DNA from: Flavobacteriales bacterium
GTDB lineage: Bacteria > Bacteroidota > Bacteroidia > Flavobacteriales > Flavobacteriaceae
Length of the DNA: 64,000 nucleotides
Direction of reading: 5' to 3'
NCBI GenBank assembly: GCA_024643405.1
Contig: JAHENA010000005.1
Span: 1-64,000 of the forward strand
The position numbers were made by a program, and so were the translations under genes. Shown here piece after piece: positions 9,701 through 18,185 of this stretch (its first letter is position 1; each line of letters starts with the position of its first letter). The notes under the pieces were generated by a model. That model saw only the letters and a program-made list of their open reading frames with translations, made no database searches and had not been told where the DNA came from.

Positions 9701-10504
9701 TTTAAAAATTTCACTTAAAGCCATGGCAACACCATCATTTTTATTAGTTTCTGTCACTTTTTTGGCGATTTTTAATACCGCTTCATTGGCGTTAGCAACG
9801 GCAATACCTAATCCCACCGATTTAAGCATCTCAACATCGTTATAATTGTCACCAAAGGCAACAACCTCATGCATATCAATATTTGGGTAACAATGGTTTA
9901 TCAATGTTTCAATAGCGGTTTTTTTTGAAATAGCTCGATGTGATATTTCTATATAGGTCGATTTGGAGCGATATAAAATAATATCATTAGAATGTTCTTT
10001 TTCTAAAACCTTATATAAATATTCAATCTCGTTTTCTTCACCCATGCACATTATTTTATGGGCACCTATCCCTTCTAGTTCCCAGCTTTTTAAAACTTCT
10101 GTATTAGATTTAATTATAGGCACTACTTTAGTGTTACTAATTTCTCTTTTAGCCCAAAAGTCTATGGCCGGAACAAACCATTCATCTGCATGATATAGAC
10201 TTATATGAATTGAGGTGGTATTGCATTTATTTATAATAGATTCAAGAACTAAATTGTTAATTTCTGTGGATTGTATAATGTCATCATTATTGATAATTAA
10301 ACCACCATTATAGGCAATAATTGGAGTCGTTGTATTTCCTAATTCATGCTGTAAATGCCTCATCGCTTTCGGCATTCTTGAAGAAATTAAAATAAATGGG
10401 ATAGGAGAAATGCGCTTCACTTCACTGATGGTAATTTTTGATAATTCCCGGTCCTTATTCAATAGAGTACCATCTATATCACTACAGATTAATTTATAAG
10501 TCAT
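9689..10504 (-). CDS. Cof-type HAD-IIB family phosphatase
   Basis: Soluble sugar-phosphate or nucleotide phosphatase of the haloacid dehalogenase superfamily, subfamily IIB. Motif I is ICSDIDGTLLN with its nucleophile and acid/base aspartates. Motif II is FILISSRM, followed by the conserved IAYNGG, and motif IV is VVAFGDNYNDVEML. The track starts at 10564, but that extension lies inside the terminator hairpin of the upstream DUF349 gene. MTYKLICSDIDGT at 10504 matches the family N-terminus and gives about 271 residues. Its 3' end overlaps the adhesin gene convergently by 12 bp. The substrate is not predictable. Confidence 0.9.
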   Translation of the reverse strand: MTYKLICSDIDGTLLNKDRELSKITISEVKRISPIPFILISSRMPKAMRHLQHELGNTTTPIIAYNGGLIINNDDIIQSTEINNLVLESIINKCNTTSIHISLYHADEWFVPAIDFWAKREISNTKVVPIIKSNTEVLKSWELEGIGAHKIMCMGEENEIEYLYKVLEKEHSNDIILYRSKSTYIEISHRAISKKTAIETLINHCYPNIDMHEVVAFGDNYNDVEMLKSVGLGIAVANANEAVLKIAKKVTETNKNDGVAMALSEIFKLSH

Positions 10505-10540
10505 GATTGGAAATGAATTATGCGAAACAAATTTGTTGAA

Positions 10541-10574
10541 AAACTGAAACATGCTCATATGCATGTTTCAGTTT
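10541..10574 (-). terminator. Intrinsic terminator of the DUF349 gene
   Basis: A perfect 14-bp stem AAACTGAAACATGC/GCATGTTTCAGTTT with loop TCATAT begins 8 bp past the DUF349 stop. On the minus strand it is followed by a short T-rich run. Confidence 0.85.
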
Positions 10575-10582
10575 CTATAAGG

Positions 10583-12622
10583 TTAGTAAAGCTCCTTTAT
10601 TTTACTGAGTTTAGTTTTCCAGAGTTTTAAAGAGTCCTTGTGGTTTTTAATGTTATTATGAACTTCTTTTACTAAAGGATTATCATCATTAACATTGGTA
10701 AAAAATTGAAGGTTGTTTTCCAGTTGATTAATTTGCCCTTTTAATTCATCAATTTTTTTACGAATAAAGAATCTTTCACTATCAAGATTTTGGTTATCAT
10801 CTTCATTGCTCAATACTTCTAATTTATTTTCAAACTTAATGAGTTCCACCTCATTTTTATCCATTTTTAATTTTGAAAATAATTCGTCCAGATTTTTATT
10901 AAACTTGCCTTCTATGAATCGTTTATCATTTGGTACTCTTCCTATTTCCTTCCATTCAGAAATAATATTTTTAATAAGCACTAAATCTTTTTCTTTGTCG
11001 CCAGAAAATGTTAAATTCTTCATAGAATCTAAAAGCGTATTTTTCTTAGTGTAAGCCTCTATTTCTACTTTATTTGCAGCATTCTTTGAAGCATGAAGTT
11101 TGTCAAAAAAGTGATTACAGGCCGTTTTAAACTGTTTCCAAATTTTATCACTATCTTTTCTAGGGACATGCCCAATCTTTTTCCAGTCATTTTGAATTTT
11201 TTTCATCAATGCTGTAGTCGTTTGAATATCTTCGTTGTCCTTATTGTCTTCAGCAATTTTAATAAGATCTAATTTCTTTTGAAGGTTTTTATATTGTTCT
11301 TTTTTTAATCCTTTATAAAAATTATTCTTTTTCTTATTAAATGTTCTTACCGCATCTTTAAATTTGGCCCAAGTTTCTTCATTGACTTTTGAAGGCACTT
11401 TACCTGCATTAAAAAACGCATCTCTTAAGCTTTCAATCTCTTTAATTTTCCTTTGCCAAATATTATGTGAATTAACTTCATCTGTATTTAGAGCTTCAAT
11501 TTTAGATATGATTTCCAGTTTTTTGTCCAGATTTTTCTCGTAAATTTTGTCTATTTCCTGATAATATTTTTGGCGTTTATCATTAATTATTTTTGTTGAA
11601 TTTTTAAAACGCTCCCAAATTTCTTCCCTGTTTTCTCGGGCAACCGGACCAAGCTCTTCTTTCCACATTTTGTGAAGTTCTTGTAATTCTCTAAAGGCAT
11701 GCAGAATATTGTCATCTTGAGCAAGTTCTTCTGCTCTCTCTATGATTTTTAATTTTTTATCTAAATTATGTTTAAAGTCTAAATCTCGTAAATCTCTATT
11801 TAGGTGCAGAAAATCATAAAACATTTCAACATGATGATGATACGTATTCCAGGCCGTATTATATTTATCTCTTGGAATTGGACCTGTATTTCTCCAACGT
11901 TCTTGTAATTCTTTGAAATGTTTATAGGTAGTATTTATATTCTCTTCAACATTTATTAAACCTTTTAATTCTTCAATTATTTCAAGTTTATCTTCTAAGT
12001 TTTGTTTTAGATTTTGTTCTAATCCTTTATAATGTTCATGAAGCTTACTTTTAAAGGCTTTATAGATATCTTTAAATCGTTTTTGAACTGGGCTTGAATA
12101 GTAAAAATCAATTTCATTTCCACCATCTGAAATAAATTCATCTTTTTTCTCTTCTAAAAGACTGTGAAATTTAGTTTTAAATTCATTGTTTATGAGTTCA
12201 ACATGATTTTTTATGGCCTGAGCCTTCTCATTGTTTACTAACCTTTCTAATTCAATAGCAAGCGCATCAAGGGACATGCTATCATAATCTTTTACTTCAA
12301 TCGTGTGTCTTTCTTTGTGCCCATCATCTTCTGCATCCTCTGCATTCGATTCGTCTATTTCGTTTAAAACTTCGTCATTTTCCTCTTCAGAAGCAGTTTC
12401 TTTTTCTTTTGCATCAACTCTTTCAATCAGTTTTTCCGCAACTTCAGTTGGGTTTTCTTCTTTTGGATTTTCAACTATTATAGCAGAATCATTCTCAGAA
12501 ATTTCTAGTTCAGATTTTTCAACCGGAATTTCTGTAGAAATTACTTTTTTAGTTTTCTTTGTAGTTGGTTTTTTAATTTCTTTGTTTCCTTCTGCTTCTT
12601 GCAGGTTATCTAGCTCAGACAT
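10583..12622 (-). CDS. DUF349 repeat coiled-coil protein
   Basis: Cytoplasmic protein of 679 residues and unknown biochemical role. The first ~115 residues are Lys/Glu-rich and probably disordered (TTKKTKKV, EKETASEEENDE). At least five DUF349 helical repeats follow, each with a W...GxxPR...W..F core: LQERWRNTGPIPRDKYNTAW, MWKEELGPVARENREEIWERF, AFFNAGKVPSKVNEETWAKF, DWKKIGHVPRKDSDKIWKQF and EWKEIGRVPNDKRFIEGKF. A final coiled coil covers roughly 600-679. No enzymatic motif is seen. It ends with its own terminator and is separated from aroE by 103 bp. The family is widespread in Bacteroidota, and I make no functional claim. Confidence 0.88.
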   Translation of the reverse strand: MSELDNLQEAEGNKEIKKPTTKKTKKVISTEIPVEKSELEISENDSAIIVENPKEENPTEVAEKLIERVDAKEKETASEEENDEVLNEIDESNAEDAEDDGHKERHTIEVKDYDSMSLDALAIELERLVNNEKAQAIKNHVELINNEFKTKFHSLLEEKKDEFISDGGNEIDFYYSSPVQKRFKDIYKAFKSKLHEHYKGLEQNLKQNLEDKLEIIEELKGLINVEENINTTYKHFKELQERWRNTGPIPRDKYNTAWNTYHHHVEMFYDFLHLNRDLRDLDFKHNLDKKLKIIERAEELAQDDNILHAFRELQELHKMWKEELGPVARENREEIWERFKNSTKIINDKRQKYYQEIDKIYEKNLDKKLEIISKIEALNTDEVNSHNIWQRKIKEIESLRDAFFNAGKVPSKVNEETWAKFKDAVRTFNKKKNNFYKGLKKEQYKNLQKKLDLIKIAEDNKDNEDIQTTTALMKKIQNDWKKIGHVPRKDSDKIWKQFKTACNHFFDKLHASKNAANKVEIEAYTKKNTLLDSMKNLTFSGDKEKDLVLIKNIISEWKEIGRVPNDKRFIEGKFNKNLDELFSKLKMDKNEVELIKFENKLEVLSNEDDNQNLDSERFFIRKKIDELKGQINQLENNLQFFTNVNDDNPLVKEVHNNIKNHKDSLKLWKTKLSKIKELY

Positions 12623-12725
12623 TTTATAAATGTTTAGGTTCAGTAATTTCTTTATTGTTTAAATATACTAACAACTCAAGTAATTACAAAAGGGTGGAAG
12701 GTTTTTAATACGGTAAAATGTGTTT

Positions 12726-13466
12726 TTAACTTAAATCCCATATAGACCAGGCTTCTTCCGCCTGTAATTCTAACATTTTTAAGCCATTTAGAATGGTTGC
12801 ACCATGATTCTTACCTATTTTCAAAAAAGTGGTTTCTTCAGGATTATAAATTAAATCATATAAAATATGTTCGCTATTGATAGCTCCAAATGGGATGTCA
12901 GGACAAGCGTCAACATTCGGAAATGTGCCAATAGGGGTACAGTTTATTATTATTTGGTGTTCTTTGATGATTTTATCTGTTAAAACATTATAGGTAAAGC
13001 CTATACCATTTTTAGAAGTTCTAGAAACAAAATCATAGTGAATATTTAATTCTTTTAAACTAAACGCAACAGCTTTACTGGCTCCACCAGTTCCTAATAT
13101 TAACGCCTTTTTATGATGTGGTTTTAAAAGAGGCTTTAATGACTGTTTAAATCCGTGACAGTCTGTATTATATCCTATTAGTTGGTTGTTTTGAGTAACT
13201 TTAATCGTATTAACAGCGCCTATTTTTTTGGCCGTTTCATCTAATTTATCAATAAATGGAATGATGACTTCTTTATATGGTATGGTAACATTAAAACCTT
13301 TAATACCCTCTGTGTTTTTAATGATAGAGGGAAATAACTCTATATTTTCAATATCAAAATTTTCATAAGTTACATTGGTAATCTGTTCCTTTTCAAATTT
13401 ATTTTTAAAATAAGCTCTAGAAAATGAGTATGAAATATTTTTACCTATTAAGCCTAATTTATGCAT
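12726..13466 (-). CDS. aroE: Shikimate dehydrogenase (NADP+)
   Basis: Reduces 3-dehydroshikimate to shikimate in aromatic amino acid biosynthesis. Seen: the substrate-binding N-terminus LGLIGKNISYSFS, the catalytic Lys in GFNVTIPYKE, NTDCHGF, the nucleotide-binding loop ILGTGGASKAVAFSL, INCTPIGTFPN and the C-terminal NGLKMLELQAEEAW. I place the start at MHKLGLIG (13466); the 15 extra residues in the track have no family counterpart. With this start the gene overlaps the upstream DUF368 gene by 8 bp, which suggests translational coupling. The length of 246 residues is normal for flavobacterial AroE. Confidence 0.95.
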   Translation of the reverse strand: MHKLGLIGKNISYSFSRAYFKNKFEKEQITNVTYENFDIENIELFPSIIKNTEGIKGFNVTIPYKEVIIPFIDKLDETAKKIGAVNTIKVTQNNQLIGYNTDCHGFKQSLKPLLKPHHKKALILGTGGASKAVAFSLKELNIHYDFVSRTSKNGIGFTYNVLTDKIIKEHQIIINCTPIGTFPNVDACPDIPFGAINSEHILYDLIYNPEETTFLKIGKNHGATILNGLKMLELQAEEAWSIWDLS

Positions 13467-14478
13467 GTTGTTTTCTTGTTTTTTGTCCGTAATATTCAAG
13501 AGCCAAAACAATTATAATCCCCAGAAAAATAAAGGCTACCGCATAATAAGTTTCTGTATTGAGTGTGGGAATATATCGTTCATAGTTTAAAACAACTTTT
13601 GTTCCCGTAGAATCTAAAATATGCGTACCATCTTCTGCTAATTTATAAATAGTATTTTTCCACGGCCAGACAACTCCTAATGAGCCTACTATAAATCCAA
13701 TAATCGCTGAAAGTGTGATACTTTTATAATGTTTTAAAATATAACTTAAAATATGTGAAAATGTTACCAAGCCTACAACAGAGCCTAAAGTGAAGACAAC
13801 TAAAACTTCAAGCATTCTTATTCTTTGGGAGTTGTGAATAAAACTAAAATTACCACTAAAAAGATCAAAAAAAGTATCAGATAAAGCATTTACTGAATCG
13901 ACCAAAAGCAATACATAATTTCCTAAAAGAATGAGTATAAAGGAACCGGAGAATCCAGGAAGCGTCATACCTGAGACACTTATAATACCACAAAAAAACA
14001 CAAACCAAAGGTTGTCATTTTCCTTGGCAGGATTTAAAAAGCTAATACTGATTCCTGCAATAATTCCTAATGCTAAAGCCGTATATGTTTTATAATTCCA
14101 GTCTTTAAAATCTTTATTAATATAATAAATAGAGCCGATAATCATTCCAAAGAAAACACTCCAGATATATAGTTCATAGTATTTAATCAAATAATCTAAT
14201 ACTTTTGAAACACTAAAAAAACTCACAATCATTCCAAGGAATAACAAGCCAATGAATTTACCATTGATGTAATTATAAAAACTTTTAAATCTTCCGTTAA
14301 TCAGTAATTTAAACGCCTTTGTATTAATTTTTCTGAGAGAATAAATAAATTCTTCATAGAAACCAGCAACAAAAGCAACAACACCTCCAGAAACTCCAGG
14401 GACTTTGTTTGCAGCTCCCATACCCAATCCTTTTAGAACCAGGAATATTTTATCTCTTAGTGTTCTGGTGCTTTCCAT
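13459..14478 (-). CDS. DUF368 family membrane protein, putative undecaprenyl-phosphate translocase (paralogue 2)
   Basis: Polytopic membrane protein of 339 residues. The DUF368 signature LGMGAANKVPGVSGGVVAFVAGFYEEF opens the protein, and a second PGxSG element (SVSGMTLPGFSGSFILILLGNY) lies near the middle, suggesting an inverted internal repeat. DUF368 proteins (PopT) have been reported to return undecaprenyl phosphate across the inner membrane for reuse in cell-wall synthesis. That role is inferred here from family only. The ATG shares one base with the stop of the upstream paralogue (TAATG), so the pair is translationally coupled. A non-conserved loop (about residues 275-300) distinguishes it from its partner. 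Confidence 0.88.
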   Translation of the reverse strand: MESTRTLRDKIFLVLKGLGMGAANKVPGVSGGVVAFVAGFYEEFIYSLRKINTKAFKLLINGRFKSFYNYINGKFIGLLFLGMIVSFFSVSKVLDYLIKYYELYIWSVFFGMIIGSIYYINKDFKDWNYKTYTALALGIIAGISISFLNPAKENDNLWFVFFCGIISVSGMTLPGFSGSFILILLGNYVLLLVDSVNALSDTFFDLFSGNFSFIHNSQRIRMLEVLVVFTLGSVVGLVTFSHILSYILKHYKSITLSAIIGFIVGSLGVVWPWKNTIYKLAEDGTHILDSTGTKVVLNYERYIPTLNTETYYAVAFIFLGIIIVLALEYYGQKTRKQHA

Positions 14479-15407
14479 TAGTGTTTTTTTGAACCTACTT
14501 TTTCAAGAATAAAAATAGTTAAAAAACCTGCAATGATTAGTAGTGTTGCGAGTAATAAATGATTATCTCCTAGATAATCAAAAGGTAATACACTTTTATC
14601 TATAAGCGGTGTCTTAACACCTTTTGAATTCACATGCCAGGTTAATGTTTCTTTCCATGGCCAAACTTTATTTAAAGAACCAAAAATAAAACCGGTTAGA
14701 ATTGCTAAGGTAAGATTATGATAATGTTTAAACAACCATTTTAATAGGTGACTGAAACTTAAAAGACCGATTACGGCACCACTTACAAAAAATATCAATT
14801 TTTTTAAATCAAAATCATGTAGCGCATCACTTAAGGTTTTATAAGCCCCCAAAATCACCAAGATAAATGAGCCTGAAATACCAGGTAGAATCATGGCGCA
14901 AATAGCTAAGGCCCCGGCAAAAAACAAAAAGAATGAACTTTCATTAGTTGCCATGGATGGTAATGTTGAAATATAAAAGGCAATAAAGGATCCAAATAGC
15001 AATCCGATTATAACAGAAATGTCCCATTTAGTTATTTGTTTTCCAACAAAATAAATACTGGCAATAATAAGTCCAAAGAAGAATGACCAAATTAATACAG
15101 GTTCATTCTCAATTAAATATTTAGCAAGTCTCATAAATGATACAAAACTGACAATAATCCCAGATAACAAGGCTACCAGAAAATTTCCGTTTAATTGTTT
15201 CCAAAACGATTTAAATCCCTTCTGAAAAAGTGTTTTAAAGAGAGCGACATTAACATTACTTATAGTAGCAATGAGCTCTTCATAAATACCAGATATAAAG
15301 GCAATGGTGCCTCCAGAAACACCAGGAACGGCATCGGCAGCGCCCATAGCCAATCCTTTTAATGAAATCATTAAATAGTCAATAAATTTTCTTTGCATGT
15401 GTTGCAT
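14478..15407 (-). CDS. DUF368 family membrane protein, putative undecaprenyl-phosphate translocase (paralogue 1)
   Basis: First gene of the tandem DUF368 pair, 309 residues with about nine hydrophobic segments. Signatures are LAMGAADAVPGVSGGTIAFISGIYEEL and the internal AICAMILPGISGSFILVILGAY. It aligns with its neighbour over the full length but is clearly diverged, so the duplication is old. A start at the second Met (15398, MQRKFIDY) is equally possible: a TACCTTTG -7-like box at 15422-15429 would leave an 8-bp leader for the first Met. It is followed by its paralogue and aroE in one apparent operon. The lipid-carrier recycling role rests on reported family function. Confidence 0.88.
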   Translation of the reverse strand: MQHMQRKFIDYLMISLKGLAMGAADAVPGVSGGTIAFISGIYEELIATISNVNVALFKTLFQKGFKSFWKQLNGNFLVALLSGIIVSFVSFMRLAKYLIENEPVLIWSFFFGLIIASIYFVGKQITKWDISVIIGLLFGSFIAFYISTLPSMATNESSFFLFFAGALAICAMILPGISGSFILVILGAYKTLSDALHDFDLKKLIFFVSGAVIGLLSFSHLLKWLFKHYHNLTLAILTGFIFGSLNKVWPWKETLTWHVNSKGVKTPLIDKSVLPFDYLGDNHLLLATLLIIAGFLTIFILEKVGSKKH

Positions 15408-15421
15408 TTAATTATTAAATC

Positions 15422-15429
15422 CAAAGGTA
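15422..15429 (-). promoter_or_regulatory. Candidate -7 element for the DUF368-DUF368-aroE operon
   Basis: Forward CAAAGGTA reads TACCTTTG on the minus strand and matches TAnnTTTG exactly in the 32-bp gap before the first DUF368 gene. No -33 TTTG is seen at the expected distance. Confidence 0.35.
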
Positions 15430-15439
15430 TGCAAATTTT

Positions 15440-16846
15440 TTATAGACCTTCTTTTTGATTTGTTTTTAGTAAGTTTTTTACTTGTGGTTTGTTACAAACT
15501 TCAGGAAAAAGTTCATCAATAATAAAAGAATATTCTGCATTATATTTGAGTCCATTTTTTAAATGGAATGTGCCTTTATCTGTTTCATTAAGTATAAAAA
15601 ACAGGCCTGCTAATCTATATTCAAGTTCTGCATTTTCAGGATAAAACTCTACGGCTTGTTCAAAGTTAAAAACTGCGGCTTCCGGTTCGCCAAGTTTAAT
15701 TAATATGTCGCCACGAGATAACCAAGTGGAGAGTTCATAATTTCCCAATTCCAGTGTTTTTTTGAAGCCTCTTTCTGCTTCTTCGTATAATTTTAATCTT
15801 AAATTTATTTGTGAATATAATTTCCAGTATATCACATTTTCACTATCAATATTAATGGCTTTGTTAATATAGTATAGCGCTTTTTGGTAATTTCTCTTTC
15901 TATTATAAAATCTGGTGATGGCAATCCAGCCTTTGTCTAATAACGGGTCTTCATGTACCGTTTTGTAATAATACTGAACTGCTAAATCATCATTTTTTAA
16001 TTTTTCATAACAGTTGCCAATGCGTAACAAAGCGAAGGAAGTTGGATCATCAAGTTTTAAAGTAAAACTATAAAACTCAATAGCCTCCTCAAAACGTTTT
16101 AGTTTTTCAAGGACTTTCCCTTTTTCGAGATAGGCCCCAACAAAACTATCATCAGAAATAATAGCAAAATCAAAAGCGGCTAAAGCCTTTTTATAATCTT
16201 TTAAAGTGAAATATTGTTTACCCAATTGATGCCAAGCAACTTCGCAATAGGGATTCTCATCTAAAAATGAATTCAAGTATTCAATAGCCTCAGTATTCTG
16301 ATCAAGAAAATCAAAGCAATAAATGATGTTATATAACGCTGAATAATCCTCAATGTCCTCATCCAGACATTTCATGAAATATGCTTTGGCTTCTTCAAAT
16401 TGATCCAGAAATAAGTATTCCATGCCTATTAGAGAATAGAGGTCAACAACGTCATCAGTTAACTCCAACGCTTGTTTAAGAACCTCAATTGCCTGAAAAT
16501 GCTCATCTTTCTTTGAAAGAATATTTGCTTTTTGGATATAAATTTCTTCATTCATAGGTTCGAGACGATACAACTCATTTAATAAGGCATCCGCTTGAAC
16601 TAATTTATTTTCAAATACATAAACTTCAACTTTAAAAAGTTTTAAGTTTGTTGAAGTGGGATGCTGATCTAAGCCTAATTTAATAGCCTTTTTTGCTAAA
16701 GACATTTTACCTTGATTCAGGTAATGATGGATAATATTTTCAAACTCTTCTGAATCAAAAAACAAAACATTGTTTGTTTTTAGCATGGATTCAAATTTAA
16801 TTAATGGGAAACTATCGTTGTCGTTAGAGCTATACTCCATAAGCAT
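15440..16846 (-). CDS. Tetratricopeptide repeat protein
   Basis: Protein of 468 residues built almost wholly from TPR helix pairs, about a dozen in number (for example AIEVLKQALELTDDVVDLYSLIGMEYLFLDQFEEAKAYF and AVFNFEQAVEFYPENAELEYRLAGLFF). No signal peptide or membrane segment is visible, so it should be a cytoplasmic scaffold. Start choice is open between Met1 and Met3 (MLMEYSS). It lies 32 bp upstream of the DUF368 operon on the same strand and may be co-transcribed. TPR content alone does not predict partners. Confidence 0.85.
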   Translation of the reverse strand: MLMEYSSNDNDSFPLIKFESMLKTNNVLFFDSEEFENIIHHYLNQGKMSLAKKAIKLGLDQHPTSTNLKLFKVEVYVFENKLVQADALLNELYRLEPMNEEIYIQKANILSKKDEHFQAIEVLKQALELTDDVVDLYSLIGMEYLFLDQFEEAKAYFMKCLDEDIEDYSALYNIIYCFDFLDQNTEAIEYLNSFLDENPYCEVAWHQLGKQYFTLKDYKKALAAFDFAIISDDSFVGAYLEKGKVLEKLKRFEEAIEFYSFTLKLDDPTSFALLRIGNCYEKLKNDDLAVQYYYKTVHEDPLLDKGWIAITRFYNRKRNYQKALYYINKAINIDSENVIYWKLYSQINLRLKLYEEAERGFKKTLELGNYELSTWLSRGDILIKLGEPEAAVFNFEQAVEFYPENAELEYRLAGLFFILNETDKGTFHLKNGLKYNAEYSFIIDELFPEVCNKPQVKNLLKTNQKEGL

Positions 16847-17004
16847 GTTTGTATGATTCTACATCAATAAAAGTATGATTCTAATTGTTTTTTCAAGGAA
16901 GATGACCTAAATGTTTTTAACAAAGTAATCAACAGGTAAACCTCTTATAAAGAAGATAGATGGTTTGTGTTTGAAAATGAATAAGTTATGTCTTTTTTAT
17001 TTGG

Positions 17005-18180
17005 CTAAAGAGAATTCAGAACACTGATGATTATGCGACATCCTTTAATTATTTCTTCTTCTGAAATGGTTAAAGGAGGTGTAATTCTGATAGCCTTAGG
17101 CTCAAATAATAACCAAAAAAGAATTAAACCTTCCTCTTGACAGTTCAAAATCACCTTATTGGTAATTTCTTCTGAAGGCATAATTAATGCAAGCATCAGG
17201 CCTTTTCCACGTATTTCTAGAATTAAAGGATGCACTAAAAGCGCTCGAAAAAGTTGCTCTTTTTCTACAGTTTGAGCCATTAATTTGCTTTGAATGATTT
17301 CAGTTAATGTCGCTAAGGCCGAAGCGGCGATCACTGGATGACCTCCAAAAGTAGTTATATGACCTAATTTTGGATTTTCGGCGAGTAAATCCATCAATTC
17401 TTTAGAAGCGGTAAAAGCGCCAATAGGCATGCCACCACCAAGCCCTTTTCCTGTTACCAGAATATCAGGGATGCAATGATAATGTTCAAATCCAAATAGT
17501 TTACCTGTTCTGCCAATACCTGGCTGAATTTCATCTAATATAAGTAGCGCACCAACTTCATCACACTTAGCTCTTACTTTTGGTAAATAATTATTTTTTG
17601 GTTCAATAAAACCAGCGCCACCTTGAATAGTTTCTAAAATAACACCAGCTGTTTTTGAAGTAATAAGTTCTAAGTCTTCCTCTTTGTTAAAAGTTATAAA
17701 CCTTACATCTGGAAGTAATGGTCTGAAAGCTTGCTTGCGTTCTTCATATCCCATAACACTCATGGAGCCCATTGTATTTCCGTGATATGCATTAAAGGCT
17801 GAAATAATTTCACTCCGTCCAGTGGCTCGTTTAGCGAGTTTCAAAGCACCTTCAATAGCTTCTGTTCCAGAGTTTACTAAATAAGTTATTTGTAAAGGAT
17901 AGGGTAAGTTTGTGGCTAGTAATTTACAAAGTTCAACGGCTGGTTTTTGAATATATTCACCATAAACCATGACATGTAAATACTTATCTAATTGCGATTT
18001 AATGGCCTCAATTACTTTTGGATGATTATGACCTAATGGGGTTGCAGAAACACCAGCCACAAAATCTAAATAGGGCTTTTGGTTGGTATCATATATATAA
18101 GAGCCATGAGCATGGGAAATTGTCATTGCTAATGGGTGCGTTGTGGTTTGGGCTTGATATTTAAAGAAGTCTTGCTTCAT
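17005..18180 (-). CDS. Class III PLP-dependent aminotransferase
   Basis: PLP enzyme of the acetylornithine/ornithine/aspartate aminotransferase family, 391 residues. Seen: LDFVAGVSATPLGHNHPKV, YLVNSGTEAIEGALKLAKRATGR for phosphate binding, AYHGNTMGSMSVMG, the Asp in LLILDEIQPGIGRTGKLF, and the PLP-binding Lys in ILVTGKGLGGGMPIGAF. The neighbours give no arginine, proline or biotin pathway context, so the substrate is undetermined. It starts 5 bp after the OstA-like gene ends and is probably co-transcribed with it. Confidence 0.9.
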   Translation of the reverse strand: MKQDFFKYQAQTTTHPLAMTISHAHGSYIYDTNQKPYLDFVAGVSATPLGHNHPKVIEAIKSQLDKYLHVMVYGEYIQKPAVELCKLLATNLPYPLQITYLVNSGTEAIEGALKLAKRATGRSEIISAFNAYHGNTMGSMSVMGYEERKQAFRPLLPDVRFITFNKEEDLELITSKTAGVILETIQGGAGFIEPKNNYLPKVRAKCDEVGALLILDEIQPGIGRTGKLFGFEHYHCIPDILVTGKGLGGGMPIGAFTASKELMDLLAENPKLGHITTFGGHPVIAASALATLTEIIQSKLMAQTVEKEQLFRALLVHPLILEIRGKGLMLALIMPSEEITNKVILNCQEEGLILFWLLFEPKAIRITPPLTISEEEIIKGCRIIISVLNSL

Positions 18181-18185
18181 AAAAA

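Noticed and set aside
10505-10564. N-terminal extension of the HAD phosphatase
   Set aside because: It lies in the terminator hairpin of the upstream gene and precedes the conserved MTYKLICSDIDGT start.
12303-12629. Plus-strand 108-residue ORF opposite the DUF349 gene
   Set aside because: Serine/phenylalanine-rich translation is the antisense shadow of a Lys/Glu-rich coding region.
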